From: Notospermus geniculatus | Taxonomy: Eukaryota; Nemertea; Pilidiophora; Heteronemertea; Lineidae | Assembly: GCA_002633025.1 (NCBI GenBank) | Contig: NMRB01000159.1 | Span: forward strand, 439,271-503,270 | DNA: 64,000 bases | Reading direction: 5' to 3' | In this document: piece by piece, positions 32,701 to 45,800 of the stretch | Layout: each line of letters starts with the position of its first letter | Position numbering within the stretch: the first letter of the stretch is position 1 | Notes under the pieces: generated by a model | The model's database searches: none | What the model saw: the letters and a program-made list of their open reading frames with translations, nothing else | What the model was told of the DNA's origin: nothing | Made by a program: the position numbers and the translations under genes

Positions 32701-35700
32701 TCAAGGCTTTTGTCCATGCGACAGACTGAAGCAGATGTTAATCCTGGATTCGAACCTGGGACCTCCCACGTGCGAACAAACATGGGGATGGCTAAGACAT
32801 GTAAGAGGGCATATGTTACCACTAGGCTCAAGGCTCCTCAATGTCACTGTCAAAGCTGCGCAATTTTTTTATGGGAACATCGGCGCCTGTCATTGCTGAG
32901 GTTCAGGGTTCGGTCCCTGGTCGGAGCGGCTCCACCAGGGCCGTATTTAAAGGGGGGCGAGGGGGGCAGTTGCCCCCCCCTGAGCCAACCAAAAAACGTG
33001 ATTTTCAAGCGGATTTTGGGCAAAAAAGGGCAAAAAGAGGTCTTCTGCCCCCCCTGAGAGGCTTCTGCCCCCCTGGACCAAAAAGTTAAATACGGCCCTG
33101 TCCACTTGTGATAAAGATGACGACTCAAGATTGCGACAGTGCAGGTTTTCTCCGGGTACTTTAAAGTTCCCTCCTGCTGTACAATTAACCCGGTGATGTA
33201 GCCTATATGGTAGTATCCAACCTGGAGTTGAGTACAAAAAATGTCACACAGGATGGTAGTAAACATAAAGTCGTCTCCGAATTTCACAAAATTTTCGACC
33301 CCAACCATGCCAACTGGGGTCGTCCTCAGGCACCTTCTATAAATCCCAGAAGTGACACTTCACTTTTGGGATCTCAACTACCGGTAGAAAGTGCCTGAGG
33401 AAGACCCCGGTTGATGTATAGTACATGCAGAGCCAATATTAATTGCCATAGTTGGCACTCAGCTCAGACATGTCAGACTCTCCAATCAATTTTTTTTCTG
33501 ATCTGAATATCTGGACTGCATCCTGTCTGGTATTAAAATTGAAATTGAAAACTGTCACAGCAAACATGACCAGCTGTCCGGTACACTTGACACAACAACA
33601 AGCCGTTATATCCACATGGCACATTTCAATATTCTCACATGTTATTCTGATGAAGCAAAGCCTGAAGTCCATCAATAACATGTGTCAATTATGATTGAAA
33701 TCCAAGGCTCTGTTTTACACTTGTATACTTGATATTCACTAATTCAGTGAGCCTTGTTGAACATGTTGTATATTATAGCCTACATGGTGATAATATTCTG
33801 CCAGGTGTTGAATGGGTGACTTGTTCAGAAAAGTGGATGAAGTAGCCTACTGATTTATATGTCAAAGAATTATTTGTGAGATGGTCTATGAAAATCCGAT
33901 GAATGTCACGTTTGAGGAAAGTGTTAATGGCCTTGGTGAACCCGCACATTTCAATAGACGATATCACTCCAAAAGAGCGCAGCACCTGACGGGGTCAGCG
34001 TCATGACGTCCCGCACGTCATTTCATGTCGTCTTGAGGTGAGACGAAAAAAAATCAAATTGTTTCACGACGTCATGATCGCTGAAACAACCGGGTTTTTT
34101 TTCGAGTCACGTCATGCGTTCAGAAATGACGTGCGGGACGTCATGACGCTGTCCCGTCAGGTGCTGCGCTCTTTTGGAGTGATAGAGTCTATTGCCAGGC
34201 TTCAAGAATAATATTTGCGATTGGAACCCTTCAGCTTAAAAAAATCTCAAGAACCAATGATTTTCGCACGATTTATGTTCACGTTTTGACCCTCGAGCAC
34301 GAAAATAAAAAGCACGCAAAAATTTCACGGTTTACTCTTCACAACTACAAGACAGAAGCTGGCCGTGAAAAAGGTATCGACTGATCAATATCGATGCGTC
34401 CCTGATCAGTGCTATATTCGTCGGTTCTCAATTTCGATACGGATCAATGACACTACAAATAACGCGGCATTGACGAAGACGATACTGTTGCCATGGCGAT
34501 GCCATTCATAACGGCATTGCATGAGTCTTTGTATTGATGGTAATCTAATTGGACGAAAGTGTTTAATGTTAATTAATGAGTTGCAGCGTGAAAAGGAATG
34601 TGGTGTGATCCACCAGTCACACTACGTTGTACCGGTAGTTATGACGGCCTTCCACGTGAAGGAAAACCTGCAACAGTTCTGGCAAAACTGTCGCAATAAA
34701 CCTACCGATGGGTTTTCCACGTGAAAGAAAAAAAAAATGTCGAAAGTCTCTGTCTGCAAGCTCTTGCAACTGTCGAGCAAGTTACTGGCGCAAGTAGTTG
34801 TCGTGTGGCTCTTTCACGTGAAACGAAATTTGCCTTCTGATTGGTCAAGCACTTTGTCTTCAGTCTGACCTGCTGATCATATCAATGCAGAGATTCTGAT
34901 TGGTCTGCTGATAGTGTAACTAAGATTCTGATTGGTCAAGCACTATCTTCTCATGCTACCGAGCCCCTTCCCTCTCAAAAAAGGGACAAAATATGAAGGA
35001 ATCTGCTTTAAAGATTTAATAGTGATGTTTGAAAAAGGTTAGTATGCAAACTTGAGGGGGGATATCCCCTTCTTGAAATTTTTGAGGAGGGGATCATCCC
35101 CCCTCTCCCCCCCTCTGGGAGAAACACTGATAGGGTGTATTCGAATCGTCGTTCTTGACCACACTGGTGTTGACTCGACTCAAGAATGGCCATTTCAAAT
35201 GCTGAGAATCCAACCTGAATCAAGCCAAGAACGTGTTCTTCTCAACCCTCCGCTGAGTGGGGAGTGAGAAGAACACGTTCTTGACCCAACACGGGTTGCG
35301 TTCTTGGCATTCGAGACTGCCGTTCTCGAGTTGAGTCAACAACTACAGTACTTTGCACAATTGACCTCCCTTTATCCGCGTACCTTCCTCGGACGTGGCA
35401 CGGAAGGTAGCCTTCAGTTCATCGCGTATGGTACAGGTACGTCACGCGTCTCTGTTGCGTGACATCGGGTGAATGACGTTACGTCTTCACTGCGTGCCTT
35501 CCATGACGCCGCGCCACGTCCTCGGAAGATACGAGGATGGTACGTGAATGACACTGCATGTGGTACGCGGGTGGTGCACGGCACGGAAGGAAGGTCAATT
35601 GTGCAACGTACTGTATGAACAAATGGTTACATTTTGTAGGCGAAATGGTGAATAGGCGAAATGGGTGTAGGCGAAATGGGGATAAACCTGTGGTACGCGG

Positions 35701-38700
35701 GTGGTGCACGCGGAAGGAAGGTCAATTGTGCAACGTACTGTATGAACTAGGTCAGCACAAGTGTGGTCAAGAAAGAGGATTCGAATATGCCTCTGAGGTT
35801 CCAGGTTCGACCCCTTTACTGGTCGAACTGTGAGTGCAGCAGATCGCAGAAAAAGTCCCAGCTGCTGACAGGGTCAAATAGGTTGGAAGTGGAAACAGAG
35901 TGCCATCGGCCTACCTTAGTAAGGTATCCGTCCTACTTTGTTGGTTTCCACACGATTGGGATTTTTTCACCCAACGGTAAACTACAGCACCGTACTGTCC
36001 CCCTCCCAGGGCTCGTTTCCACCAGCATATGGCGTCGGCGGTAACGGTGGCGTTCGAATCACTTCAATGTTGAATCCATTGACTGTTTCAACCTCATCAC
36101 TTTCGTGTCAGCGTCGAATTGCGGTGGAAACAGTCAATGGACTCAACATACATCTAGAAGTGATTCGAACTCTGGCGCTACCGCCGACGGCATATTCTGG
36201 TGGAATCGAGCCCATACATGTATCTGGACCTTCTGACGCTGTGGTTAGCTTTTGCCCCACAAGTAGGCCTACACGTATTTAAAAAGCCTATATTTTGAAC
36301 CCTCCTTATATTTGCATGTACAGGATTTGATCAGAATGTCTGCGATAAAAGAACAAAATATATACCTTCGGGGAGGAGATTAGACGAATCTTTCCCATTG
36401 GCTACACGGTTTAAAAAACGAGCGTATTGTCAACTGTCAAGCATGTAAAGACTCAGTGGCGAGACAGCGATATTTTCAGTGGAAATTCTCAGACGTTTTT
36501 GTCATATTTGATATGCAGTGCAGGTGAAATGTTTCGGCGAAAATCATCAAAAAGGTAAAAATTTCTCTTTCACTTTCAGAATGAGTCATGTTCATGATTT
36601 TGATGTTAGCCTACTGTTTCAGCCAGTAATTTAAAAAAGAGCAGGACATTTTACCTGGGGCAAAAACAGGATGGGCCTAAAAATGTCATATTTTTCAGAG
36701 CTGAAAAAGTTTGAGAGGATATATTCTTCGTGTTGGAGTTTAATAGGATTTTTGTGGTGCAAATTATTCTATGCATCCACAAGCCTTTTAGAATGTTTCC
36801 AGTCTGGCAAAATCATAAACAGAATTGTCTTTGATGTTCTTGTGGTGGCTGGGTGTATTTTGGAGGTCTAAAACGGACCAGAGTGCCACCCACATGGGTG
36901 CTTACTTGTACGTTTACACCGTACACTGTACGGAAATCATTGCCAATTGTACGTGATACGTTTGAAGGTCCCCATCATACGTTTTGGAGATTTTTGGTCA
37001 GTTGTACGCAGAAACATCATGAAATACGTTTAAAAGTAATCGTTCTACGTTTGAAAGTAGGATTTGTAAGGAATAAACGTGACGAAGTTCACATGTTGTT
37101 TTCGTCGTTCTCTACCTCCCACTGAGCCGCTAACTTAATTGTACCCAAAAAATGTAGAAAATACCCAAAAATATCAGTCCATAAACATATTGTACCCAAA
37201 ACATTGTCAAAATACGCAAACTCAGTCAATTCATATATTGTACCCAAAAGTTTGGCAAAATACCCAAACTTTTGTAGAAAAATACCCAGAAATTTTTTTG
37301 GGGTAAGCATGCAGCACTGCACCCAGCATGTGTGGTTGGGTGTAGCTTTCGGTGAACCCTCGTCAAACGTTGTCATAGGCCTATCCGGGCCGTTACGGAA
37401 ACTCTGCCAAAAACTGTATTGGAGATAAAATCCTCACAACACTCTACAAAATTGAGAACAATTGTTACGTCGGCTCTCGGACAAGTTCGTGGATGCCCCC
37501 GTCGGTGTGTCAATAATTTTATCTCAAGTACCCTGGACTTCGTACCCAGACTTCGTCTTTTATTGATCTTTGACGTGTGTCAATCTTCATTTAGTCACGA
37601 GATTGTTGACGTTATTGATTACATCACTATATGCATTAATCGGAACTCCTGCGGTCCGCCTGGAAGTAAAATCAGGAAACACATGTGACGACCCCCTGCC
37701 GGTATTGTCTTTTCAGTTCTTTGGATTGTTCTTCGGATGTGACAATCGAACATGGCCAGGTTTTTCCAACAAAAAAGTAGGCCTATTATGCTATTTCTAG
37801 TTGTCAGTTGTTTTGTCTGTCTGATTCCATGTATGTATAGCTCAACCAGTCTGATTAGATGTACAGATCAGCCAATCCAGTTATTGGAACATTGTGGCTC
37901 AGTCGAACTGATTACATTGTGTGGTCCAGCCAATAACGTGTGGCTCAGCCAGTCTGGTACATGTAACAATGTGCGGCTCAGCTGTCAGCTGATCTGGTTG
38001 CGTGTGTGGTTGAGCCGATCTGATTACATGCGAGGTTTAGCCAATATTGACATGTGCGGCTCAGCTGTAAGCTGATCTGATTGCGTGTGTGGCTGAGCCG
38101 ATCGGATTACATGTGTGGCTCAGCCAATCCTATTACATGTGTGGCTTAGCCAGTCATACCAGTCTGCTAACTATAACATGTGCGACTCTCTTGTCAGCTG
38201 ATCTGATTCACGTGGCTCAGCCAATCTGATTTCATGTGTGGCTCAGCCGATCTGATTTCATTTGTGGCTCAGCCAATCTGTGTTCATTGTCCCTTGATGT
38301 TTCCCTGAGTTCAGGATGTTGAAACACGACGTGGACCGTGCTGATGAGAGCTCATTTTATCCACATTAGATAAAGTGTGACTGCGCAATTTAGAGCTGGG
38401 TGGGTGGCTGTGGCACCAATCATGATGCTCTCAACTGGTCAAGTTTGTTGTGCACACATTTCGTCTTCCTGGTGGTATTTCTATCATGTTTAGGATGGAA
38501 AATTTGGTTTCCTCATATGTCAGAGCATGTGATTTGTGTAGGTGGGTTGGTTTGCATTGTATTTTCCTTGGAACGTTCATGTAATGCATTTCTCTGGTTT
38601 TCCATTCTGTAGATCTGCCGATTTTTTCGAGTATTTTTGAAACTCGGCTCCGCCACTAGAATTTTGTCTTCTGGACTTCACATATGCTACAGTCTGTAAG

Positions 38701-41512
38701 TGCTTTTGTTCAGTAGGCCTTCCTTATTCTCCTGTGATATTATTCCAGTTGCCCCCTCTGCAAGATCCCCCATTTGGAGGGGTTCCATATTGGAGGTGCC
38801 TCCTGATGGAGGTATCCCCGGTGAGAGGTATTGCCTGATCAGGATATCGTCTTGAATAGATCGCCCCTTTTGAAGGTGCCGCCTGTCTTCTGATGGAAGA
38901 GTCCCCTGTGCTGTGAGAGGTATCTCGTCGCTAAGAGATCGCCCCTTTTGGAGGTGTCTCCTGATTGACCTGTCTCCCAATGGATAGTTCCAGTCATAAA
39001 CTTCTATTCTACTCAGCGTGTCTCAGAAAAACCTTCCTTCTAGAATCCAATTTCATTAAATTTGAACTGTCTAGTTACAAAATTCTCACCTCCTTTCAGG
39101 ATTTCAGTGCTGAATCGGTTTAAAATCTCATCAAATTCCCAATCAGTCATACTCGTTACTCAGAGTCATACTCGCATACTCATTGCCATTGGACTTGATT
39201 TCAAAACTGCTCCGGAAGTCTATATCAACAAGTTATCGATTTGAATCTCTGGGTGTGATCTCCGACCGACATCTGGGCTGATCCCTAAAACAGTGACATG
39301 CCTGTAACTCTTTGTTGATAAATTGAAAATCTGCTGTTATTCATTCATTCAATGGAATACGTCACGAGAAGCCGTTCAGTCACCATCGACGTTCCGCGGC
39401 GTCCATCTTTTTTGGATATATTCCCGGAGTATTTCAGTGTAGCTCCTTTTAGTTCAACATGGTGAGTAGGTGGCACTGGTGTTGATATATTAAAAGTGAC
39501 TTAGAGCTCTGCCTGCAGTTTTTTTTCAATGTGTGCCGAAAACTAAGGCTTGATTCTTTGAAGTACGTATGAGGCATGCATTTTGGGGACCTTCATGAGA
39601 CCTCTACCTGATTATGTCCTTACTTTAAAAATACTGTTTAAAATAGAGGCCCGGGGATTTAAAGGAGTTAGACGCCGAAGTTGTAAACAAGCTGGTTTGT
39701 TTACAAACATGGTCAACAAACTAGTTTTATTCCTTCGTAAAGGTGGCAGCAACAGTAGCGCCCCGTGATCGTTAGACTGGTGCCCGGTCCAATGCAACTC
39801 ACTTACGATATTCACGTCAGTACACATCACCGACAATAGGTGGCAGCACCGCAGGCGTCGTGTGGATAGAGAACCAGTGAGTGAGTGATTACAACTTGGA
39901 CGTCCAGCTCCTTTAAGGGAGCATTTGCAACCCCTTCAAAAAAGTGTACCAAATGCATGAAATATTGTTTTTAAAAGGGGGAGGGAGCTACACAGACGTG
40001 ACGTGCTCCCTTTAGTGTATCTGCTACTATCTACAGTGTGTCACCATTGTTTGGCCTAGGCCTGGGCGTCAATAATACGCCAATCAACGTGTGATAAATG
40101 ATGATTCAGTTGTAATATTGGCTGCTATGATCATACCAACTTGATTGGTAAACTCGACCTGACCTCTGTGGCTTGTGTCAGGTAACTTTGATTTGAACTG
40201 TTGTATATCGGTCTGAAAGGCTCAGATTGTAGCGCTGTATTAGAGTTCCACTGGCATGACTGGAAGGTTTCAGGATCAACCAGGGTAAAGCGGTTTTTCC
40301 ATGGTACAAATTTATGGGGCCCAAAATGGGTGTCATGTGCTTCTGGCATAATGGATGGGAGAAAGATTGGCAATAATATTGCCCATTTTGATCCTCATAT
40401 TGTGCAATAATATTGCACGTGGATAGGTCGCTTTAGTGTAAATTCGGATGACAGGGGCGGATCCAGAATCATGGGAAAGAGGGGGAACAGCCTGTGCACA
40501 TCGTGGAAAACCTTAGTCAAATTTTAACATCTTTTCAAAATTTCGAAATTTCCCGGTCAATTTTAACGATTTTCCACAAAATAGAGGGGGCACAGGTCGG
40601 GTGTGCCCCCCCTTGGATCCGCGCCTAGATGAGACCTCTGCTATTGTTGACATCACACAAAAGCCCAAACTTTTAACCCAAACTTTTAACTTCTTTTTAA
40701 TCATACTTTCTAATAGTCACATTCAGGTGCTGCCCGAAAGTTATTGAGTCATCGTTGTCTTATTCACCTAATTAAATTGGTTGACTACACTATCTTTTAC
40801 AACAGTTGACTTGGGGTCAGTCATCGTATGACCTTGACCTCTGCTGACCCTAGAGGTGGTGTGATGATCAGAACACAGTGCTGAGTGCCATGTAAACATC
40901 GGCACATGCCAGATGATTAACAAGGAAGTAAAATGAAAAGAGAAATTCTGTAGTGTTTTTCCGTATTTTTAACAAAATGTTGCTGACTTCTATAGGATTT
41001 AAGTTCAGGAGTAGTAATAGGTAGGATTGTTTGCAAAATTCAGCGATTTTCATTCAAGTTCTCAACAAATAGGCCAATGTACAAAATGTACTTATAACCT
41101 ATTCTGTTATGTATAGGCCTTATGCAAATGTAGGGAAATGTAATTGGCCTGTATGGGGTGATCGCTGAATATGTAGTTTAATAAGTTTATAGGCCTACTT
41201 GTCTATCTTCATTATGATGGTGGGAACTGTTTAAAAAAATTTCTAGTTTGATTTATTTTTTGCTCAGCCTGTGTTTCTGGAGTGGTAAAGGTACCAACTT
41301 TTCAGATCTTTTTTGGAACAAGTTTAGAATTCTTGACCAGTGCTAAAAAGGTCATTTGAGTGACAGATTAACCCATTAGGCGCCAGACAAGTATAAATTA
41401 GGTCAGCTTTTTTTCCCAGTGCTTTTCACTTTTTAGCCCGCTTGGCCCATAGGCCAAAAGGGCTTATGCTGTGCTTGGCGCCTTTAGTGGTGGTCTGTCG
41501 TGCGTGCGTTAG

Positions 41513-41544
<32 letters not shown>

Positions 41545-42847
41545 TCCGTAAACTTTTCCCTTGTCAGATGGATAGCGCCTTCAGTTTTTGACCGATCATT
41601 TTCATATTGCATATGGGTGTGTATGACCACAAAATCTAGGTCAAGTTCGATTTTGGGTGCGATACGATTCCTACTTTGGCCAGTAGGGGGCGTTTTGTGA
41701 AAAAATTCAAAGGCCTGTATTTTGCGAATGGCTTGAGCTATCACGATGAAACTTTGTATGCATGTACCTCTAGCTTGTGGTGACTTGCACACGAAGTTTC
41801 GGTGCAATCTGATTCTCCACTTTGCCACTAGGGGGCCAAAACGAAAATATCAAATTTTTCCTTGTCAGATGGATAGCGCCTTCAGTTTTTGAAGGATCAT
41901 TTTCATATTGCATAAAGGTGTGTACAACCAAAAAATCTAGGTCAAGTTCGATTTTGGGTGTGATGCGATTCCTATTTTGGTAGATAGGGGGCGTTTTGTG
42001 AAAAACTTAAAAGGGCTATATTTTGATAATCGTTTGAGCTATTGTATTGAACCTTTGTATGTATTTACCTCTAGGTTGTAGTGACTTCCTGACGAAGTAT
42101 TGGTGAAATCTAATTCTTGACTTTCCCGCCAGGGGGCCAAAACCAAACTCGCAAAATCTGCTATGTACGCTTTGGTCACAGATATTGTCAAAGATGGCTT
42201 GTATGGGATTCTGATATGGCTTATGCTTTCCACCACTGTGCTAAAAAAGCCAAGCGGGCACAGTGCCTTTGGCACTATTTTTTACCATATCTTGGTTTTT
42301 TGCTCAAATGATAAAAAGAAAAAGTTGAAGATAAAGTGAACAGGTGATGTTTATTTTGTAGCTTATAACACTGGCTACATGATACAACTGGAGCCGAGGT
42401 TAGATTTTTATTTTTTTTTCGTTGGTTGCCTCTTTGACGGCCGGAAATCACACGGGCGGGCTTGGGCTATATGGGATTATGCAGGCTTGGTCGGGCTTGG
42501 GCTATATGGCGCCTAATGGGTTAAAAGGCAACTGAACAATAAATTTACAATTGAAACTAATCCTGCTGGGACCCAAATATCACTTCCATCAGGGGATTGT
42601 AAAGTTCAGCCATTTTTTCCCCCAACAGGTGGCATCGGTGCTTGGTCCTTGAAATAATCATAAAATGCATTGTTTTGTATATTTTCAGGAAAAAGGCACC
42701 AGAATGTCCGTCATCTGTGCATTCGAGCCAGGAGTCCATCCCCGGCACGTCACCGACCAGTGGGAGTAACATGCTTGGATCGTCATTGTCACCGACGCCT
42801 AATTCTCCAAATGACCAACAGATGTCTCCTACTATACACGAAGAAAG
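29705..42847 (+). CDS. GRAMD1: GRAMD1 putative first two exons
   Basis: 29705-29985 encodes MSKTQRRTLLDIASVVE followed by Gly- and Ser/Pro-rich sequence and ends in phase 2 at GTAAGT. 42689-42847 begins after TTTTCAG in matching phase (KKAPECPSSVHSSQESIPG) and is also Ser/Pro-rich. The 12.7-kb intron is filled with repeats. Exon 1 could belong to a separate small gene; cDNA would decide. Confidence 0.6.
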
Positions 42848-45800
42848 GTATAAATGGGTACTATCGCAATGTCAGATATTGGGGGGAAGGGGGTATTAGC
42901 TAAAGTTGCTGATAAGATTCATCAAATTTTTCTTGCAAGGGCTGTGACCTACTCAGAAAGCCTCTTAGTACCTGCCAATCTGTAATTTGACTGGTTTCAT
43001 CTCCCATCCCTATGGCTAAGCACAGTGAAAGGATAGAGAACCAGTCAACTTACGGATCCACAAGTCCTACAAGTTGACTGGTTCCTTCTCCCATCCCTAT
43101 GGCTAAAGTATTGTGAAAGGATAGGGAACCAGTCAATTTATGGATCCTCAAGTCCTACAAGTTGACTGGTTTCCTCTCCCATCCCTATGGCTGAAGCATT
43201 GTGAAAGGATAGGGAATCAGTCAGCTTACAGATCCACAAGTCCTACAAGTTGACTGGTTTCATCTCCCATCCTTATGGCTTCACATAGGATGGGAGAGGG
43301 AACCAGTCAATTCATATCAGGCATGTCAGGTGGGCCAAAAATGACCCCTAAACTGATCTGTTATTGCATGTGTGTCGTTTTGCTCTCTAGATGGATTTAG
43401 TTGGAAGCTATTGTTGCACATTTTTTTCTTTTGAATATGTTGGAAGTTTTCTTCAAAAAGCTGTCACCAGTGGTCACCATCTGCAGAAATCACTTTGAAA
43501 TCAGCAAAAACTATGAAAAAAATGAAAGGCCAGCATTTTGTGCAACAGTTACTTCAATTTTGTCGTGTTTTTAGCTGTTTTCTATATCCAGCACCTCACT
43601 TTCACAATTTACTATTCTGAAATCATAAAAATAGTTTTGTAGCATTATACTGTAGACGCCATCTATTTAACAACTGTGAAAAACTTGATGAATCTCATTT
43701 ATATGTTTTCCATGTTGCTGTCGACATGTGGTGGCAAAACATTGTGACAAAATCCTTCAAAATGTAGTTGCAAGCAATTATTTTGCTATTTCTTAGCCAT
43801 ACTAAAGTGAAGAACTGTTATGCTTTTTGATGGGGTCTACAGTATATCTTTGATTTCTCAAAAAGTAAAATGTAGCATACCAGTACTTAAAATTTTCATT
43901 TCACAAAGCAAAAAATGTGATTTTATCACTTGATCCAAAAAGATGTACGAGGTTGTCTCGCTGCAAAAAGATGTGATTTTATCACAAAAAAATATGCAAT
44001 TTTATTGCCGAAAACACGTGATTTTATTGCTGAAAACATGTGATTTTATTGCTGAAAACATGTGATTTTATTGCCGAAAACATGTGATTGTGATTTTATC
44101 GCTTGATTTGAATCTGAAAATCTGTACTTGAGTTTAATTCACTGTAAAGTTCATCGGGGCAGGTTACCAAAGGTTCATCAACTCCAAAGGCACCTGTAGT
44201 TTGTCTAAATGTTACATAATATGCCTTCATTGGAAAGCTCTCTGTTAGTGCTTCCCAATGAATACAGTGTGACAGGGTTTCTGTGCGAGGTCAGCATTTT
44301 ATTGGCGTAGGTTAATTACTTCTTATGAAATAGGAGCAGTCAGCCGCGCATAGTGCTAACAGATGGCAGCACAGTCTTAGCGGACCAAATGTACAGGAAA
44401 TCTATTATGATCGCTGCTCGATCGATAATGACTGGGTCCGCTAGATGCATTGAATTGGGCCCTAGTGACACCTAGTGGTCAACTCGCTGACAGCTCCTAT
44501 TGACTGGTATCTCTGCAAGGAGGACACCTCTCTATTAAGGACACCAAAGTTCAGTCCCAAACTGATCATTTCTATTCATTTGACCTCTGTAATCAGGACA
44601 CCTCGTATTCAGGACAGCACCAGTGAGTCCCTGAGGTGTCCTTAATAGAGAGGTTCCACTGTCAACCTCCCTAGTGGACACATCTAGCCTGAGGAGGTCT
44701 TACATAAAGGTCAATTTTGAAGTTAAGTCCCAATATGGGTCAGTTCTATTCATTTTGACCTTGGTAATCAGAACACAATTATATAGCTAAAGACAGGGTG
44801 GCGCGATAAAAGTGGTGAGACTTTCTGACGCAAGTTCACTTCTGCGTCACATCAGTTCTTAGGTTCTGATTGGTTGAAATTGATCGCGTCGCCACACTCG
44901 CCGTGTCCCACTAGCTACAAGGAAATAATATTTTCGGCGACTCTATGGCACCGTTATGATATATGTTTCTTCAGATAAATTCGCACACGTAGGGCTCCTT
45001 TTATGGGGGAAGTCAAAAACCTTCACAGAAATATCCAATTTTCATTAGAAAGGTATAGGCCTAGGTTTTCTGTTGTGCACAGGTCAGTAAGGACGGAAGA
45101 TGCCATTGGTTGGTTAGTCAGTTAATAGGCCTTCTTTTGTGATGAAGTCTTAATAAAAAGTCTAAATGAATATCGAATTTTCATATGAAAGATGTCGCGG
45201 TGTCCTTTGGTGTCAGGCCACCTTTTGTCGGTGTTCACTTAGCGTGTCAACTTCTGATAAAAATTTGTGTATTGCCCCAATTGTGTGGGAAGAGAGACCA
45301 GGCTTATTGGGTCTGTTTGACTCCATAGAGAACCAGTCTACCCATTGACGAGAGCTCACAATAGAGGCAGACGTGAACCTCTCTGTGAGGACACCTCCAA
45401 CGGGAGGACCGTGCAGCTTTCTGTTGAGGACACCTTGCTCCAGAAGGGAACCCCTTGTTTGAAATAGACATCTCCTCACCTGAACAACCCTCAGTGGGTG
45501 TACCCTTCTCTATCCCTTCAGTGTACTCACAATAGAAGTTTTACAAATTTTTGATTTACGGGTAGTTTCTCTATATAAGAAGAAGTCACCACTATCCTGG
45601 GGACAAACCGGTGACATGCCTAAGAGAAATAAGACTAAAAGATCACGAAGCATTTCCAGGTAATTTGTTCATTCTCATTCACTGAATCTGTAGTATAGTG
45701 CTACTTAGATATTTTCTGGTGACCAAAGTCTCCAGACATAAGGTGAGTAGGCCTGTGTCTGAAGTTTTCGAATTTTATCTTATAAATTTTTTGCAAGTTT

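Noticed and set aside
39446-39463. ATG directly followed by GTGAGT (CAACATG|GTGAGT), possible GRAMD1 first exon
   Set aside because: Phase 0 does not match the next exon at 42689, and only one codon would be contributed.
43965-44105. Short regularly spaced repeats resembling a CRISPR array
   Set aside because: 24-bp near-identical units without distinct spacers, in an animal intron; an ordinary minisatellite.
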